A stretch of DNA of 64,000 bases from Macrosoma leucophasiata (lineage: Eukaryota; Arthropoda; Insecta; Lepidoptera; Hedylidae): contig JAWQUS010000001.1 of assembly GCA_036365455.1 (NCBI GenBank), positions 23,166,001-23,230,000 of the forward strand, given 5' to 3'. The position numbers and the translations under genes were made by a program. Under the pieces are notes generated by a model. The model had not been told where the DNA came from and made no database searches. It saw nothing but the letters and a program-made list of their open reading frames with translations. This document shows positions 1-10,220 of this stretch, piece by piece. Within the stretch, counting starts at the first letter, position 1; the number at the start of each line of letters is the position of its first letter.

Positions 1-50
1 TGCGGTGGTGCCTACGCCCGCGAGCTCCGTCACTGGAGCTCTACCTCAGT
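1..50 (-). mobile_element. BMC1-like LINE 3' unit, 5'-end remnant cut by the window edge
   Basis: The first ~50 bases are the reverse complement of the 5' end of the ~280-bp unit seen complete at 18,871-19,157. The rest lies beyond the window start. The shared motif is GAGCTCCRGTGACGGAGCTC followed by GCGGGCGTAGGCACCACCGC. Confidence 0.75.
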
Positions 51-2111
51 AATAAACTATTACTATTTCCAGGTGAGATGGGTGTCAAACGTGATAATAA
101 ATGTGATGAAATGGATATCTGAAATACCAGTAATGTCGCGAATGTATATAATGCAAATTTTTAAGAACCTCTCTACATAGCCACCTTTTCTCGGGTTTGG
201 GTCTTATTTGGAAGATTTTAAGTAAAATAAAAATGGTTTCACCAAACCAGATATTTTGCATTAAAATGCGACCAAAAAATTAAATATGACCGTAGAGCAA
301 AGCCGGGGCGAATGAACGGCCTTGTCTCATGATCTAGCTTATACCTAACTATATCTAGATTTTACACCGAAACTAATACGGTTCTGCCTGCGATAATTGA
401 TTCAAATTTCATTTTTTGTTAAGAGCTCTCTTTGTGTCTATTTAATAGTGTGTCTGTGTATGGTAGTGTAGTTGTAACTAATTGATGTACCTATCTCTTT
501 TAAAAGCAATAGATTGTCTCTAAAGTTGATTAGGATAGATATCGCTATGAATATCAAAATATTGGATGAAGTCGGCAAGCAAGCATGTATTTTTTTATAT
601 ACGACTGCAGCATGCAGACATCTACGCAACCTGGCCTAAGGTCAAAACGCAGTTTTTTTTTTTTTTTTTTTTCCTATATCAAAATGTTTCATGACACAAA
701 TAGGCTGGAGTCCCTTTTAAGCATTGTAAAATGCCTGTGCCAGAGGGCTCCGCTCTTCTAATTTACAATTCTTTCGTTAGATTTATTTTTTACTGTTACA
801 ATAGGTACCTACCAGTGATGTGTGTTAAGTTATTTTGTGTCTGGGGTAGAAATTACGGTGCCATAATATTACTAAGCGGAATACCCACAGAACAGAAAAA
901 ACAATAGAACAAGCATAAACACCCGTTTAGTATCAGAACCAGTGTAGCCAAACTCATACATTTGCACTATAGCACACATAGAAGAATATCCCGTGATTCG
1001 CAAGTAAACTTCTAATGAATATCCAATATGTCACAGAACCACGTATTTAAAAAACAGGACTTAAACTTTATGTAAAAAGAGTTATTTTTTGAACTCACGT
1101 AAATTCTGTTACTACCTTATTGTTTTGAACAAACACGACGAATAGCCATTATTCTAATGCCTCATTCATACACTCGTGACAATAATATCAATTTAAAAAG
1201 ATAGCTTGTTGGCTAGATGCATATTCAAAATAAATAATAACGTGATAATAATGTCCCACAATTATTTAAGAAACTTTCGTGGTGGAATTCGTTCCTCAGG
1301 TCTTTATAAAAAATAACATTTTCAAACATATTCATCGAAACAATCTTGTCGAGAGTGTACAACAATCTTTAACAATAAGTTTAAAATCAGCACTAGGGAC
1401 GTAACGCTGAGGGTATCTTTGGATCGATATTTATAATATTTTATCGAGATTTTCTAACGGTAATCGCATTGGGTATACTTATGCGATTACCGTTGCTCAG
1501 CATGTAAATAGTTTATAAATTAATGACTATATATTATGTTCCGTCGTAGTCAACATAGTTCGTCCACAATATTAATATGGATTGGAAATGCATAATTGAA
1601 TGCAGGATAATTTCCCACCATTGGGCCTACATTGTAACATTTATTTTTTCAGGGTGAATATGGGATATTTTTTTTCATATGAAATATTTTATCGACTGGG
1701 TGTTCGATTCGCAAGTTGATTGTCCATTGACAATTAATTTGAATTATTTTTAATATCATATTATAATAATTTGTGATTATTTAGAAAAACATTAATATCA
1801 TTTTATTCAATATGGATTAATAATAGTTCCAAAAATACGCCATATTAGCACACCGCGGACACTCCGCCAAAATTCCATACAAACGCTTATTTTGGTTACC
1901 AATTACACAGACATCAATCAGTGACGTGTAGTCACACGTGCACCTGTGTGCGTAGCACGTAGGGTTATGAGGTTATGACTTTAGGCCTCGGACCAATAAT
2001 ACTATGTACTTACATTATGCACCCCGTCAGGCTACGAGAAAAATATGACAATTGATTTCTAATTTTATTGTTCTTGGCCCATATCGGCCAACTGCGGCTC
2101 AACAGTAAGGC
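51..2111. other. AT-rich intergenic DNA, no gene seen
   Basis: No coding region could be supported. There is a T-run at about 652-673, which may be the A-tail of an old minus-strand retro-insertion I could not identify. A perfect 14-bp hairpin sits at 1,456-1,494. The rest looks like unique AT-rich DNA. Confidence 0.5.
1456..1494. repeat. perfect 14-bp hairpin
   Basis: The arm AACGGTAATCGCAT at 1,456-1,469 is exactly complementary to 1,481-1,494 across an 11-nt spacer. It is too short for a microRNA precursor. It may be the relic of a palindromic element. Confidence 0.8.
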
Positions 2112-2721
2112 AAAGGAGATGTTGCGAGCTCGGCTCTGGTTCGTACACGTCCTCAAAAAATGGGTAAATTAAAAAAGAATCTGAAAAAAATACAATTAAT
2201 TTATTCAAGAATATATTTTAGAGTTACAGCCACTTTAAATTCAAACGATTTTATCATTTCAACCATGTTCAACATGGCGGCGATACAGCCGACGCTTGGG
2301 ATAGTACCTATGTATATAAATCAAAACTAATGCTATCTGTATCTTACTAGTGCATCACTTAACATAAAAAAATATGTATCGAATGAATCAATTTAAAGAA
2401 GTTCCGCTGAATTTCTTTTAATTGGAAAACGATTACTATTAAGTCCTTAGTATTAACACATGAAATCGATTTCGATAGTATTTAGAAAATATTACTTTTT
2501 TCTCCAAGTGTCATGAAAATGTCAAAATGACATCGCCCGCCATATTCGCCATGTTGGTTTTGAGTTGCAATTCTAACTGCAAATAATGTTTTGTAACTAC
2601 AAACAAAGCTAAATAAGTGAAAATATGCAGTGAAAAATGTTTTTATATTGATTTTGCCTGTTAATGATATTGTGTATCAATACATAGCCGGAGGTCCATA
2701 CATTTTTGCAACATCTCCTTT
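2112..2721 (+). mobile_element. ~610-bp non-autonomous DNA element, uninterrupted copy
   Basis: The element is bounded by a 14-bp terminal inverted repeat, AAAGGAGATGTTGC at the left and its complement at the right. Nearly the whole length reappears in inverted orientation at 23,634-29,471, where a 5.35-kb LINE splits it. No transposase frame is present, so it would depend on a partner elsewhere. The superfamily is not clear because no convincing target duplication flanks this copy. The small ORF at 2,630-2,866 overlaps its right end and looks like chance. Confidence 0.7.
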
Positions 2722-3655
2722 CTACTTACCAGTTTCACCCAGTTTACTGGTGCATTTTAAAAAGATAAAAACACAAACACAACTTCAACATATAGCACAA
2801 GTATTGGAAAATGACACTCACTACCTACTCATTACGTCGACAAGTCACTTCAATTCAATATACTGAAACACTTTTATTACTAATGCAATGCAATCACATT
2901 CATCATCACAAGATATCAGACTTTTTGCCGCAAGAGAAAAAAAAGATGGCAGCATACGAAAGAGCGAGACAGTTGCGGAACAATTAATTTGAATTAATGA
3001 AATCTTTACATATGTATTATAATATATCTTATCAATAAAACAAATAATTAATTGAGGAATTTTGTGATAGTCCCATACTTATTTAAATTTATTAAATTCT
3101 AGGTGCACTGACTAAATAGCAAAATACCTAAAGTTTTGTTATTGTGAACATAAATGTTATATCTTATTTTTTCCTTCGGGAAACTGAAAAATTATCTTTT
3201 CTTGTTACGACTTGTTGACATACAGCCATACACTGCACAATAAAACACCATCTCAATGTTAATAAATAAAATATTCGATTACAAATGAATCAAAACTTGG
3301 CCGCTCGCAACCTCGCTGTAGAGTACCAACCGTCGCCCATAATAGGGGAGAAGATTAGGTGAAGCGGGGAAAACATACGGGACGCTGAAGTGTCCATTCT
3401 ATACGTAGTATTATTACATATTCTCTGATGTTAGCATAGTAGAAAATGGTACGTATCTCTTAAATCAATAATATCGATATTTCTTGAACTTAGATCAACA
3501 GCGGCAATCCCTATGGAATGCTCTAGAATTGTTGGGTCAAAGTCATGCGAAACTAGTCCTAGATGTATCTACATAAGGTTCACTTTTATTTGGTTTTGGG
3601 AGTAAAAAATACGTCTCCCTAATTTTAATTAAAATTACATGAAACGAGACTTTAC
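2722..3655. other. AT-rich DNA without recognisable gene
   Basis: Nothing could be supported on either strand. If the THAP-like exon at 3,656-3,734 (-) is real, this stretch would be its downstream intron. I did not find a following exon carrying the expected second half of a THAP domain. Confidence 0.4.
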
Positions 3656-3734
3656 GATGATATAATATACCATCATTTGGCACATTTGTGGTTGGGCTAT
3701 CGTTTTTGCACTCCAAAACGGCACAAAATGGCAT
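3656..3734 (-). CDS. possible first coding exon of a THAP-domain protein
   Basis: On the minus strand an ATG at 3,734 opens a peptide beginning MPFCAVLECKND and reaching GILYH about 24 residues in. This is the pattern of a THAP zinc finger's N-terminus: Met-Pro, two Cys four residues apart, Asn after the second Cys, then a hydrophobic-His turn. THAP proteins bind DNA through a C2CH zinc module; some are host regulators and others derive from P-element-like transposases. The frame runs into a GTAAAG that could be a splice donor just after the His codon, where a phase-1 exon would end. The remaining Cys and His ligands would be in a later exon that I could not find. The frame is open upstream to 3,857, so the start is chosen on the motif alone. 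It could be a chance resemblance. Confidence 0.33.
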
Positions 3735-3925
3735 TGTTTTAAGATAATTCAGCATTTGAACACGGCGACTGCCGAAGTTGCACTGGCGTGTGTAAAGGAG
3801 CGGGCGATTGACGGTGCTAGTAACTCCGCATATTAGATGCGCGCGTTCCCCGCCCACTTGCGAATTCTATTGTTTTTTCTGTTCTGTGGGAATACCTATT
3901 ACACTGCTAAACACTAACCCCCTAA
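3735..3925. other. moderately GC-rich leader of the THAP-like exon
   Basis: This short stretch is richer in G and C than its surroundings (GCGCGC near 3,838). If the THAP-like exon is real it would hold the 5' UTR or promoter. No TATA box or clear initiator was identified. Confidence 0.2.
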
Positions 3926-4071
3926 CCCCCTTATTCATAAACGTATTTTAGCTAAAGTGTTGCTAATGTCTCCTTTGTCCTTTTCTATCCTGCACATTTG
4001 ACAATGCAACTGACAAAGACAAACAATTCTATAGCTAAAACGTATCTAATGTACGTTTATGAATAAGGGGG
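3926..4071. mobile_element. Harbinger-like MITE, family M1
   Basis: A 146-bp palindromic element with termini CCCCCTTATTCATAAACGTA and the complement, flanked on both sides by TAA. A 3-bp TAA or TTA duplication is the hallmark of PIF/Harbinger elements. Copies of the same family are at 13,216-13,361 and 55,316-55,462. There is no coding capacity. Confidence 0.8.
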
Positions 4072-5085
4072 TAAGTACCTACCTTTTGGCGGCAAATATT
4101 CAGTTTATTCATTTATTTCATTTAGTTAGGCTCCTGGAGAGCACTTTTATATCGTATTTTTTTTTAATCCTTCAAGGATCGTACGGCCACCGGCGGCGAG
4201 ACACAATTGAATTTCAATTGTCATATTTTTCTCGTGTCTGGAGATATTAAACTAACCAAGAGTGAATAACCACTAATAATTATCAAAATAGATAAGGTAA
4301 TGCAGTTTCACCCAATGACCTATAGTATAGCTCAAATGACCCCCCCAACATCGAACACGATAATTCGTATATCATACAAAAAAATATCAAATTCATACTA
4401 GGCATGATCCAAAAAAAAAAAAATACAAAAATCTATATTTGTAAGATAATATCTCGGAGATTTCATAAAACAATGCACTGATCCACCTGTAGGCAAACAA
4501 AAACCCCTCCACGGGAAATATTATGGGGTAAAATAGCAACAATTTACACATAATGTTTGCAATAGAAAAGACAACACGAAAACAGTGTGACGAAAGTAGC
4601 CGTTTCGTATCGTAAATAACTGTCACGGGATGAGAACAGAAGTTGTTAACAATAACATCTTTAAGGGGTATAGCACCTGAGTTCTTACAATGGGTTCTTA
4701 GACTACCGCTGAAGAATTGCGTGTTTGCCTTTTCTGTTTGTTTTTTGTGAGCCAGGAGAAAGGTAAATACAACTTTTGTGAATTGTCATTTTGTCATTAA
4801 CCATGCTAATCGAATCAAAAGTTCTCTTTTTGTTATCAAGTTGCTATAGAGTATTAAGCGTCTTTCATCGTTAACTTCGCCTTTTGTTCCAATATTTATA
4901 TTTTATCGTTAAATAAATAAAAACAAAAACGCTTTTCGTTTATTTGTTATATTTCTTTGCCTAGAAATAAATCTCTATTCATAAAGAAATTATATCTATT
5001 GCCAAATAAAAATCGACTTTCAAAAATCTTAGCTGTCAGGAGTGCTAACGCATTTGCATTCAATCTTCCAGTTTTTATATCTTTA
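4072..5085. other. AT-rich DNA, nothing recognised
   Basis: Only short chance ORFs occur here. A T-run near 4,160 and an A-run near 4,410 are simple low-complexity DNA. No repeat family seen elsewhere in the window is present. Confidence 0.4.
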
Positions 5086-5354
5086 CTAGCTGACCCGACA
5101 AACTTCGTATTGCCTCAGAATGAAAATATGACATGTTTCATGTGTGTGTTTGGTTTGATAGATGCGGACTATTTGTATGGGAAATGAAATGGTGGTTTTT
5201 ACTATTTCCCTTCAATTTCTTCATATTTTCTTACCTTTTAAACATGCCCTGGACTTCCAAAAATCATTCAAAATCAATATTAGCCAAATCGGTCCAGCCA
5301 TTCACGCGTGATGCCGTGACCAAGAAAAACGGGTTGCATTTTAATATATATAGA
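5086..5354 (-). mobile_element. Helitron-like non-autonomous element
   Basis: Read on the minus strand it starts TCTATATATATTAAAATGC and ends GGGTCAGCTAG followed by T. A 5' TC and a 3' CTAG end inserted before T, without target duplication, are the Helitron signature. The internal text resembles a very common insect interspersed repeat. No Rep/helicase coding sequence is present. Confidence 0.5.
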
Positions 5355-5543
5355 TTTTCAACCTGCAGCAAACACTTACCTGCCATAAATGTTCACTGAC
5401 TGTTCATTTACAAATTAAAATGCTTTTCTTAAATCGTGTGGCGTGAAAAAATATAAAATAACAGTGAATACCAACCAATAGCATCATAACGGTGTACTGT
5501 CAAGTTACGTCCTGCGGATGCAATGGGCGTGAGAACTGGCTAA
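5355..5543. other. spacer with left target duplication of the SINE
   Basis: Unremarkable sequence. AGAACTGGCTAA at 5,532-5,543 is the left copy of the target duplication of the adjacent SINE; the right copy is at 5,864-5,875. Confidence 0.6.
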
Positions 5544-5863
5544 AAAAAAAAAAAACGTAACTTCACTCCTGTAATCCCCGAAGGGGTAGGCAGAGGTAAA
5601 TGCATGCATTCAATCATACATGCAAACACCCACGACTCGCCGGTTACGTTTTGGCCCATGTAACAGGTGGCGAACCTGTTGCCATCTCCGGGCACATTAC
5701 CAAACTCCGGGGTACTGGGAAACTTCCAGAAAATGGAAAAATCCCAATAGAAGCAGAGATAAAGGATTTTAAACCGTTATCTCTGATAGTCCCCGACCCG
5801 GGAATCGAACCCAGGACCTCCAGCGTAATAGTAGTGGCCTGCTGACCACTACGCTACTGAGGC
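5544..5863 (-). mobile_element. tRNA-derived SINE, family S1, full length
   Basis: On the minus strand the head carries an A box (TAGCGTAGTGG) and a B box (GGTTCGATTCC), the internal RNA polymerase III promoter of a tRNA. It is followed by a ~230-bp body and the 3' end GGCGTGAAGTTACG, then a run of T. It is bracketed by a perfect 12-bp target duplication, AGAACTGGCTAA. The head resembles an Asp/Gly/Glu-type tRNA, with an extra self-complementary segment around GGCCACTACTATTACGC. Other copies are at 8,893-9,016, 11,562-11,883 and 46,596-46,905. It has no coding capacity; movement needs a LINE reverse transcriptase, probably of the RTE type found at 29,796-30,276. Confidence 0.88.
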
Positions 5864-5963
5864 AGAACTGGCTAATGGATGGGTAATTGGGATTGTGGCA
5901 AACATGGACTTGATGCTAAGTGCCCAGAGGTCAAACTCAAGAATGCATAGAAGAATATGAATT

Positions 5964-6207
5964 GCATAATAATATATGCACTTTTTAAAGAAAAAAGGTA
6001 AGAAAAAGTTGACTTCAGGCGAGACTCGAACTCGCGACCACTGGGAATCTAGTTCAGCCTCTTTTCCAGCTTAGCTACCGAAGTTCACGCCTTATTAGTC
6101 AAAATTTTCCTTCACATTTTATTGCATTACCTTATGGCGGCAGTCCATTTTTCTTTAAAAATATATATGTATTTCACTAATATGTGTCATTGCATATATT
6201 ATTATGC
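5964..6207 (-). mobile_element. tRNA-headed element (family S2) within inverted-repeat arms
   Basis: The minus strand of 6,011-6,086 reads like a tRNA: A box TAGCTAAGCTGG, B box GTTCGAGTCTC, a perfect 5-bp T stem (GCGAG/CTCGC) and a pairing acceptor stem (ACTTC/GAAGT). It is probably a SINE head and not a working tRNA, because the anticodon arm does not fold well. Unusually it lies between two pairs of inverted arms: a 16-bp outer pair at 5,964-5,979 and 6,192-6,207, and a 14-bp inner pair at 5,982-5,995 and 6,148-6,161. A related copy is at 51,839-52,158. Confidence 0.6.
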
Positions 6208-6389
6208 TGTATACTTAAGATTATTATTATTTTTTTTTTTATTATTTTATTATTTTGTGTATGTTTGCTATTATATGTAGGTATATAAATATATTATTTG
6301 ATTAATGATAATATTTTTAGCTGTCCCTCATATTTTCACTTTTGTACCATTGCTGCACCTACTTCGTCGATATCCTCACTACCCGAAGG

Positions 6390-6476
6390 TTGACTGGTAG
6401 AAAACGCCTAGTGGCGTTAAGTCCGCCTTATATATAATTTCTGTGCATACATAAAAGAATAAATAAAATAAATAAA
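6390..6476 (+). mobile_element. CR1-group LINE 3' end fragment, same family as the LINE at 23.7-29.0 kb
   Basis: GGTTGACTGGTAGA, then a GGCGTTAAGTCCGCC core and an (AAATA)n tail. The same 3' terminus ends the 5.35-kb LINE at 23,673 and occurs again at 12,375-12,470 and 22,375-22,467. It is a severely 5'-truncated copy. Confidence 0.7.
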
Positions 6477-7811
6477 TTATTTTTGATCTAATTTCAAGGG
6501 TAGAGGGTTCTAAGAGTGATGATCGTGTACGGAAAGATGATGAATGAGCAGACCGTCCATCTAGTGAAGATCACGGCTAACAAGAACTGTTTGTTGTGGG
6601 AACAACGAACGCTTTTGGGCTTTCTCCACCCCCCTCTGGCTCTTTGTGGCAAAGATGCCCACAATGCACAAAGATGGACTTTTGTCCAACAGTGAACATC
6701 TTTTAGTTGAAGCTTAATGAACCTCCAAAATAAATGAAAACCACATACCTACCTATTTGTGTATTACTCCAAAGTATACGGTCATGAATACTTCCGACCC
6801 ACGACTCGGTTTTTTTTTTATTGATGTTGTCGGTAGGTAGTAAAGGGTGAGCGGTATTGGTATTTATTGGGTAGGTACATTTTAAACTACCTAAGTAGTT
6901 TTAAAATATAAAAAAATGAATAGTAATATAGTTTAATTTTTTTATGTGGTTTATTGGATCCGAAAATCGAACCTTAACAGTGACACCGACAAATAAATCA
7001 AAGTCATAGAATTCGGCGATATTTGTAAATCAACGCCATGTTTTTTCTTACGTTACATTTGTCGGCAAACAAAAAGCGTTGCCTTGCCACCTTGTCGTAC
7101 AATTTCATTACTAAGAACCACTCAGACCTCCTACAGACGAGCGGCAAGCAAAACATACAAACAAAGTGATCATACGTTTACTATAAAGATTCTGTGGAAA
7201 CGACTCTATAGAGCCGACTTTGTAACTGGATATTTAAAAAATAACCTACCTACTCATTAGAAAATCTACTCTAAATTTGAAATCATAAAGTACACTTTCA
7301 TTTTATCGACGGCCAGAGCAAAGACAATGATTTTGACATATGAAAAGAGACTCTTGATGTTCGAGAAATAGAATTGAATTTTAATTGTTGGAGATTAAAA
7401 ACGAAGGTGTCACACTGTGAAGTAGACACTAGAGAAAGAACCACCGGCGTTGATTAGAAAATAATATAAATAATGATCTTTATTCCTCATACAGCAGAGT
7501 TCAATCGGCCGAGCCCTGTTTAAATTGAAAGGTGACAAAGTATGTGGATAAATGGTGTTTTATGGATCAATTTGGGGAAAAGAAATGAGTCACATCTAAG
7601 AAATTTATCAATAGATAAATAATGTTGGCATACTTATCTGTTTAATCAAACATTTATGGTAGAGCTTCAATGAGTTCGAAGGCTTTGCCAGCGCCGCATT
7701 GACTAACTAACTTTGCCGCATTGATTGTGGTGGCATCATTGGGGAAGGCTTTTGTTCAGCTGTGGACATGGAATAAGCTCTCCTAAGATTGCTACAACGA
7801 ACAGAATTTTT
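6477..7811. other. intergenic DNA with decayed RTE-type LINE tails
   Basis: 6,537-6,715 reads in one frame as LVKITANKNCLLWEQR, a decayed relative of the RTE C-terminal motif that is clear at 9,346-9,500. 7,722-7,785 keeps only the terminal words of the same tail. The remainder, about 6,716-7,680, holds nothing I recognise. Confidence 0.4.
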
Positions 7812-8092
7812 ACTGGTGGTAGAGCTCCAGTAGCGGAGTTTGCGGACGTAGGCACCACCGCACTACCTAATATACTTGCCGCTAAATGGTAGTGTTCAGC
7901 ACTCGGATCGTGTTCTGGTCAGGTAGTAATGTACGGCCCTGTTATTGCCGGCATAGAGGCATAACACCTCAGGAGTGGTAACGCATCTGCATTTCGACCT
8001 TGGTCTTTATGTGAGTGTCTATAGGCTGCAGTCATCACTTAACATCAACGTGAACTACATGATTTTTTGCCATTTCCATTACATAAAAAAAA
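7812..8092 (+). mobile_element. BMC1-like LINE 3' unit, complete copy
   Basis: Starts ACTGGTGGTAGAGCTCC and ends CATTACATAAAAAA, about 280 bp. From memory it resembles the 3'-terminal region of the lepidopteran jockey-clade LINE BMC1. It shares the body motifs GCCGCTAAATGGTAGTG and TAGGCTGCAGTCATCACTT with all copies in the window. It has no coding capacity. Confidence 0.8.
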
Positions 8093-8094
8093 GA

Positions 8095-8390
8095 ACTGGG
8101 CCGCCTTCATCCAGTGATAACCTGTGACCCTCACCAAGTCGTCGATCCAGCTCGCAGATTCATCTTCCCGTATTCGGTCGCCACTCGAGACTTCTTCGGC
8201 CGAACGATTGAAGTCATCGATTCTTCGAGCTATGTCCGCTGTCCACTGTCACTACTGAGTTTTTCTATTCGGTGGGTTGACTATGTTGACTACTATGGTT
8301 CTCATGCGGATCTCACTTCTGATTCGATCTCGCAAGGAAACGAGTCAGTTAATTGCTCTCTCTCTCTCTCTCTCTGTGTGAGAACTTGAG
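8095..8390 (-). pseudogene. decayed RTE-type LINE reverse transcriptase, C-terminal piece
   Basis: The minus strand contains SWIDDLVRVTGYHWMKAAQ, matching the conserved C-terminal end of RTE-like reverse transcriptases (compare RWTDDLVKVAGNRWM at 9,346-9,500). The frame is broken upstream. The BMC1-like unit at 7,812-8,092 ends next to it and may have inserted into it. A (CT)n tract lies near 8,358-8,380. Confidence 0.5.
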
Positions 8391-8892
8391 CATTCTTATG
8401 AGGCCCACTATAGGCCATCATCAATCATCACTAGCAATAGCAACAAACGCCGGTCAAAGACCTTCCTTATAATATAAAACATCTCAACATGATATTAAAG
8501 GTATTAAGTACACCTCTTAACTGCAGTAAACAAACTTATACAAAACCGTCACGCCCTAGTTAAAACATTCGTTGGCGGACTTTTCAAATCTATTAACTTT
8601 TTATAGGCGTCAATAAAACATACGTTATGATGCTGTGTTTGCACACCCATTGGTCGTGACTCGTGAGTCATAAAGAGACCGCTTTTAAAAACACAATAAT
8701 AAATCGTTTTCTCGTACAATGACATCGGTGGGATAGGGCCCTGTGGTCCCTATTAATTTGTCATTGTGTACTATGTTTACCTTATCGCTGAATTAATATT
8801 AATGTATGTATATTGCAGATATATTGTATAATGTATGTATATTGCAGATTCTTTATCTTGTATTCTGTTTTACCTTTATTCAAATGGTAGAA
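8391..8892. other. intergenic DNA with a small tandem duplication
   Basis: AATGTATGTATATTGCAGAT occurs twice in direct orientation about 30 bp apart between 8,800 and 8,850. Otherwise nothing is recognised. Confidence 0.5.
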
Positions 8893-9016
8893 CGGTTCCC
8901 TCGAAGTTGGGTCATGTACCCGGAGATGACAACTTGTCAACTAGGGCAAAACGTAACCGACGAATCGTAGGTGCGTATATGCTTGAATGCATGCATTTAC
9001 CTCTGCCTAACCTTAC
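8893..9016 (+). mobile_element. SINE family S1, 3'-part fragment
   Basis: Corresponds to the second half of the S1 body, from the CCCGGAGATG motif through TGCTTGAATGCATGCATTT to CTCTGCCTAACC. The tRNA head is missing. It is more diverged than the full-length copies. Confidence 0.7.
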
Positions 9017-9345
9017 CAGGAATACATATGAAGTACCCATTTGAGCTCCAGGAGTTTGAGGCCGTATGCAGTATTCAACGAATAAGTTATTAGGTAAAAG
9101 ATCCACGATTACTTTCAATGACTGATTACATTTCTACCCACTAACTTATTTGTTTGGCGCCACATGAACTATCATTTAGATTTCTGTTGTAGGCATCATC
9201 GCATTCACTCAGCAGTTACGCTAACTCCCTCCTAAACTATGTGACACCCTCTTAAAATGTCGATGGCTAACCTTGATGTTTGGGAGAAAAATATTACTGG
9301 CAAGTTTTATAATATGAGAGAGATGAAGAGAGAGAAGAAACCGGA
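9017..9345. other. intergenic DNA, nothing recognised
   Basis: No gene, repeat family or RNA could be supported in this stretch. Confidence 0.4.
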
Positions 9346-9500
9346 AGACAAAGCGTAGGCAGGCCGCTCACAAGATGGACCGACGACCTGGTGAAGGTCG
9401 CGGGCAATCGCTGGATGAGGGCAGGCCAGGACCGTTCGTTGTGGCAATCTTTGGGGAAGCCTTTGTGCAGCAGTGGACGTCTCTTGGCTGAAATAATGAT
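9346..9500 (+). pseudogene. RTE-type LINE C-terminal fragment
   Basis: One open frame reads GRPLTRWTDDLVKVAGNRW, then QDRSLWQSLGKP and the LINE's terminal CAGCAGTGGACGTCTC region. This is the familiar C-terminal signature of RTE-like reverse transcriptases in Lepidoptera. The endonuclease and catalytic RT domains are absent, so it is a 5'-truncated dead copy. A minus-strand relic of the same 3' tail is at 31,246-31,330. Confidence 0.65.
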
Positions 9501-9937
9501 GATGGTTTAAAACATGATACTCATGGTTCGCCAGCGAATGTCAGTATTTACCTCTTTCTAGAAATATACTCGAGGCTAATAATTAATAATAACTAGCTCT
9601 AATAGTAAGTTTTAAACATATATTTCATTAATAAAAACTTGTTATGAGGATGCGAGTTAAATATTTCCGTTGATAAATTCATGTGGATGTCCAAGAAACC
9701 AGTCGGCGTCCGGGGTGTGCCGACCAGCTGATCGTAATTGTCAGACCAGTTTCGTTAACGGACAGACAGTTTTTAATAGCATCGCCTTTTTAGATGAGGT
9801 CATTGGAGGTAACGGCTAGCCTAATGACTGTGAGCAAGGAAAGTTATAGTGATATCGCTACGATTTTAATTCTGTTTTGGCTCTGGTCAATTTGGACAAT
9901 CCTCTCATTCATGTGTCTAATGAGCTATCTTAAAAAG
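9501..9937. other. intergenic DNA, nothing recognised
   Basis: Unique-looking AT-rich sequence without a supported feature. Confidence 0.4.
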
Positions 9938-10220
9938 TTTTTTTTTATGTAATGGAAGTGGCAAACAAGCATGCAGTGCATTGATGTTAAGTGATGACTG
10001 CAGCCTTTAGACACCCACACAAAGACCAAGGTCAAAATGCAGATGCGTTACCACTCCTGAGGCCTAAGGTTATGCCTCTGTGCCGGAAATTACAGGGCCG
10101 CACATTACCACCTGATCCGTTCAGGCTAGTGCTGAACACTACCATTTAGCGGCAAGTATATTAGGTAATGCGGTGGTGTCTACGCCCGCGAGCTCCGTCA
10201 CTGGAGCTTTACCACCAGTA
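9938..10220 (-). mobile_element. BMC1-like LINE 3' unit, complete copy
   Basis: Reverse orientation: the T-run with ATGTAATGGAAGTGGCAAAC at the left is the complement of the 3' end, and GGAGCTTTACCACCAGT at the right is the complement of the 5' end. Full ~280-bp length. Confidence 0.82.

Noticed and set aside
2630..2866. 78-codon ORF at the right end of the 610-bp DNA element
   Set aside because: It runs across the inverted repeat into flanking DNA and has no recognisable motif; its second copy at 29.0 kb is not open in the same way.
5600..5845. 81-codon ORF with tRNA-like nucleotide sequence
   Set aside because: It is entirely inside a tRNA-derived SINE. The same holds for the ORFs at 11,538-11,914.
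6011..6086. A functional tRNA gene at 6,011-6,086 or 51,897-51,975
   Set aside because: Acceptor and T stems pair, but the anticodon arms do not fold properly, no Pol III terminator fits, and both sit in repeated elements.
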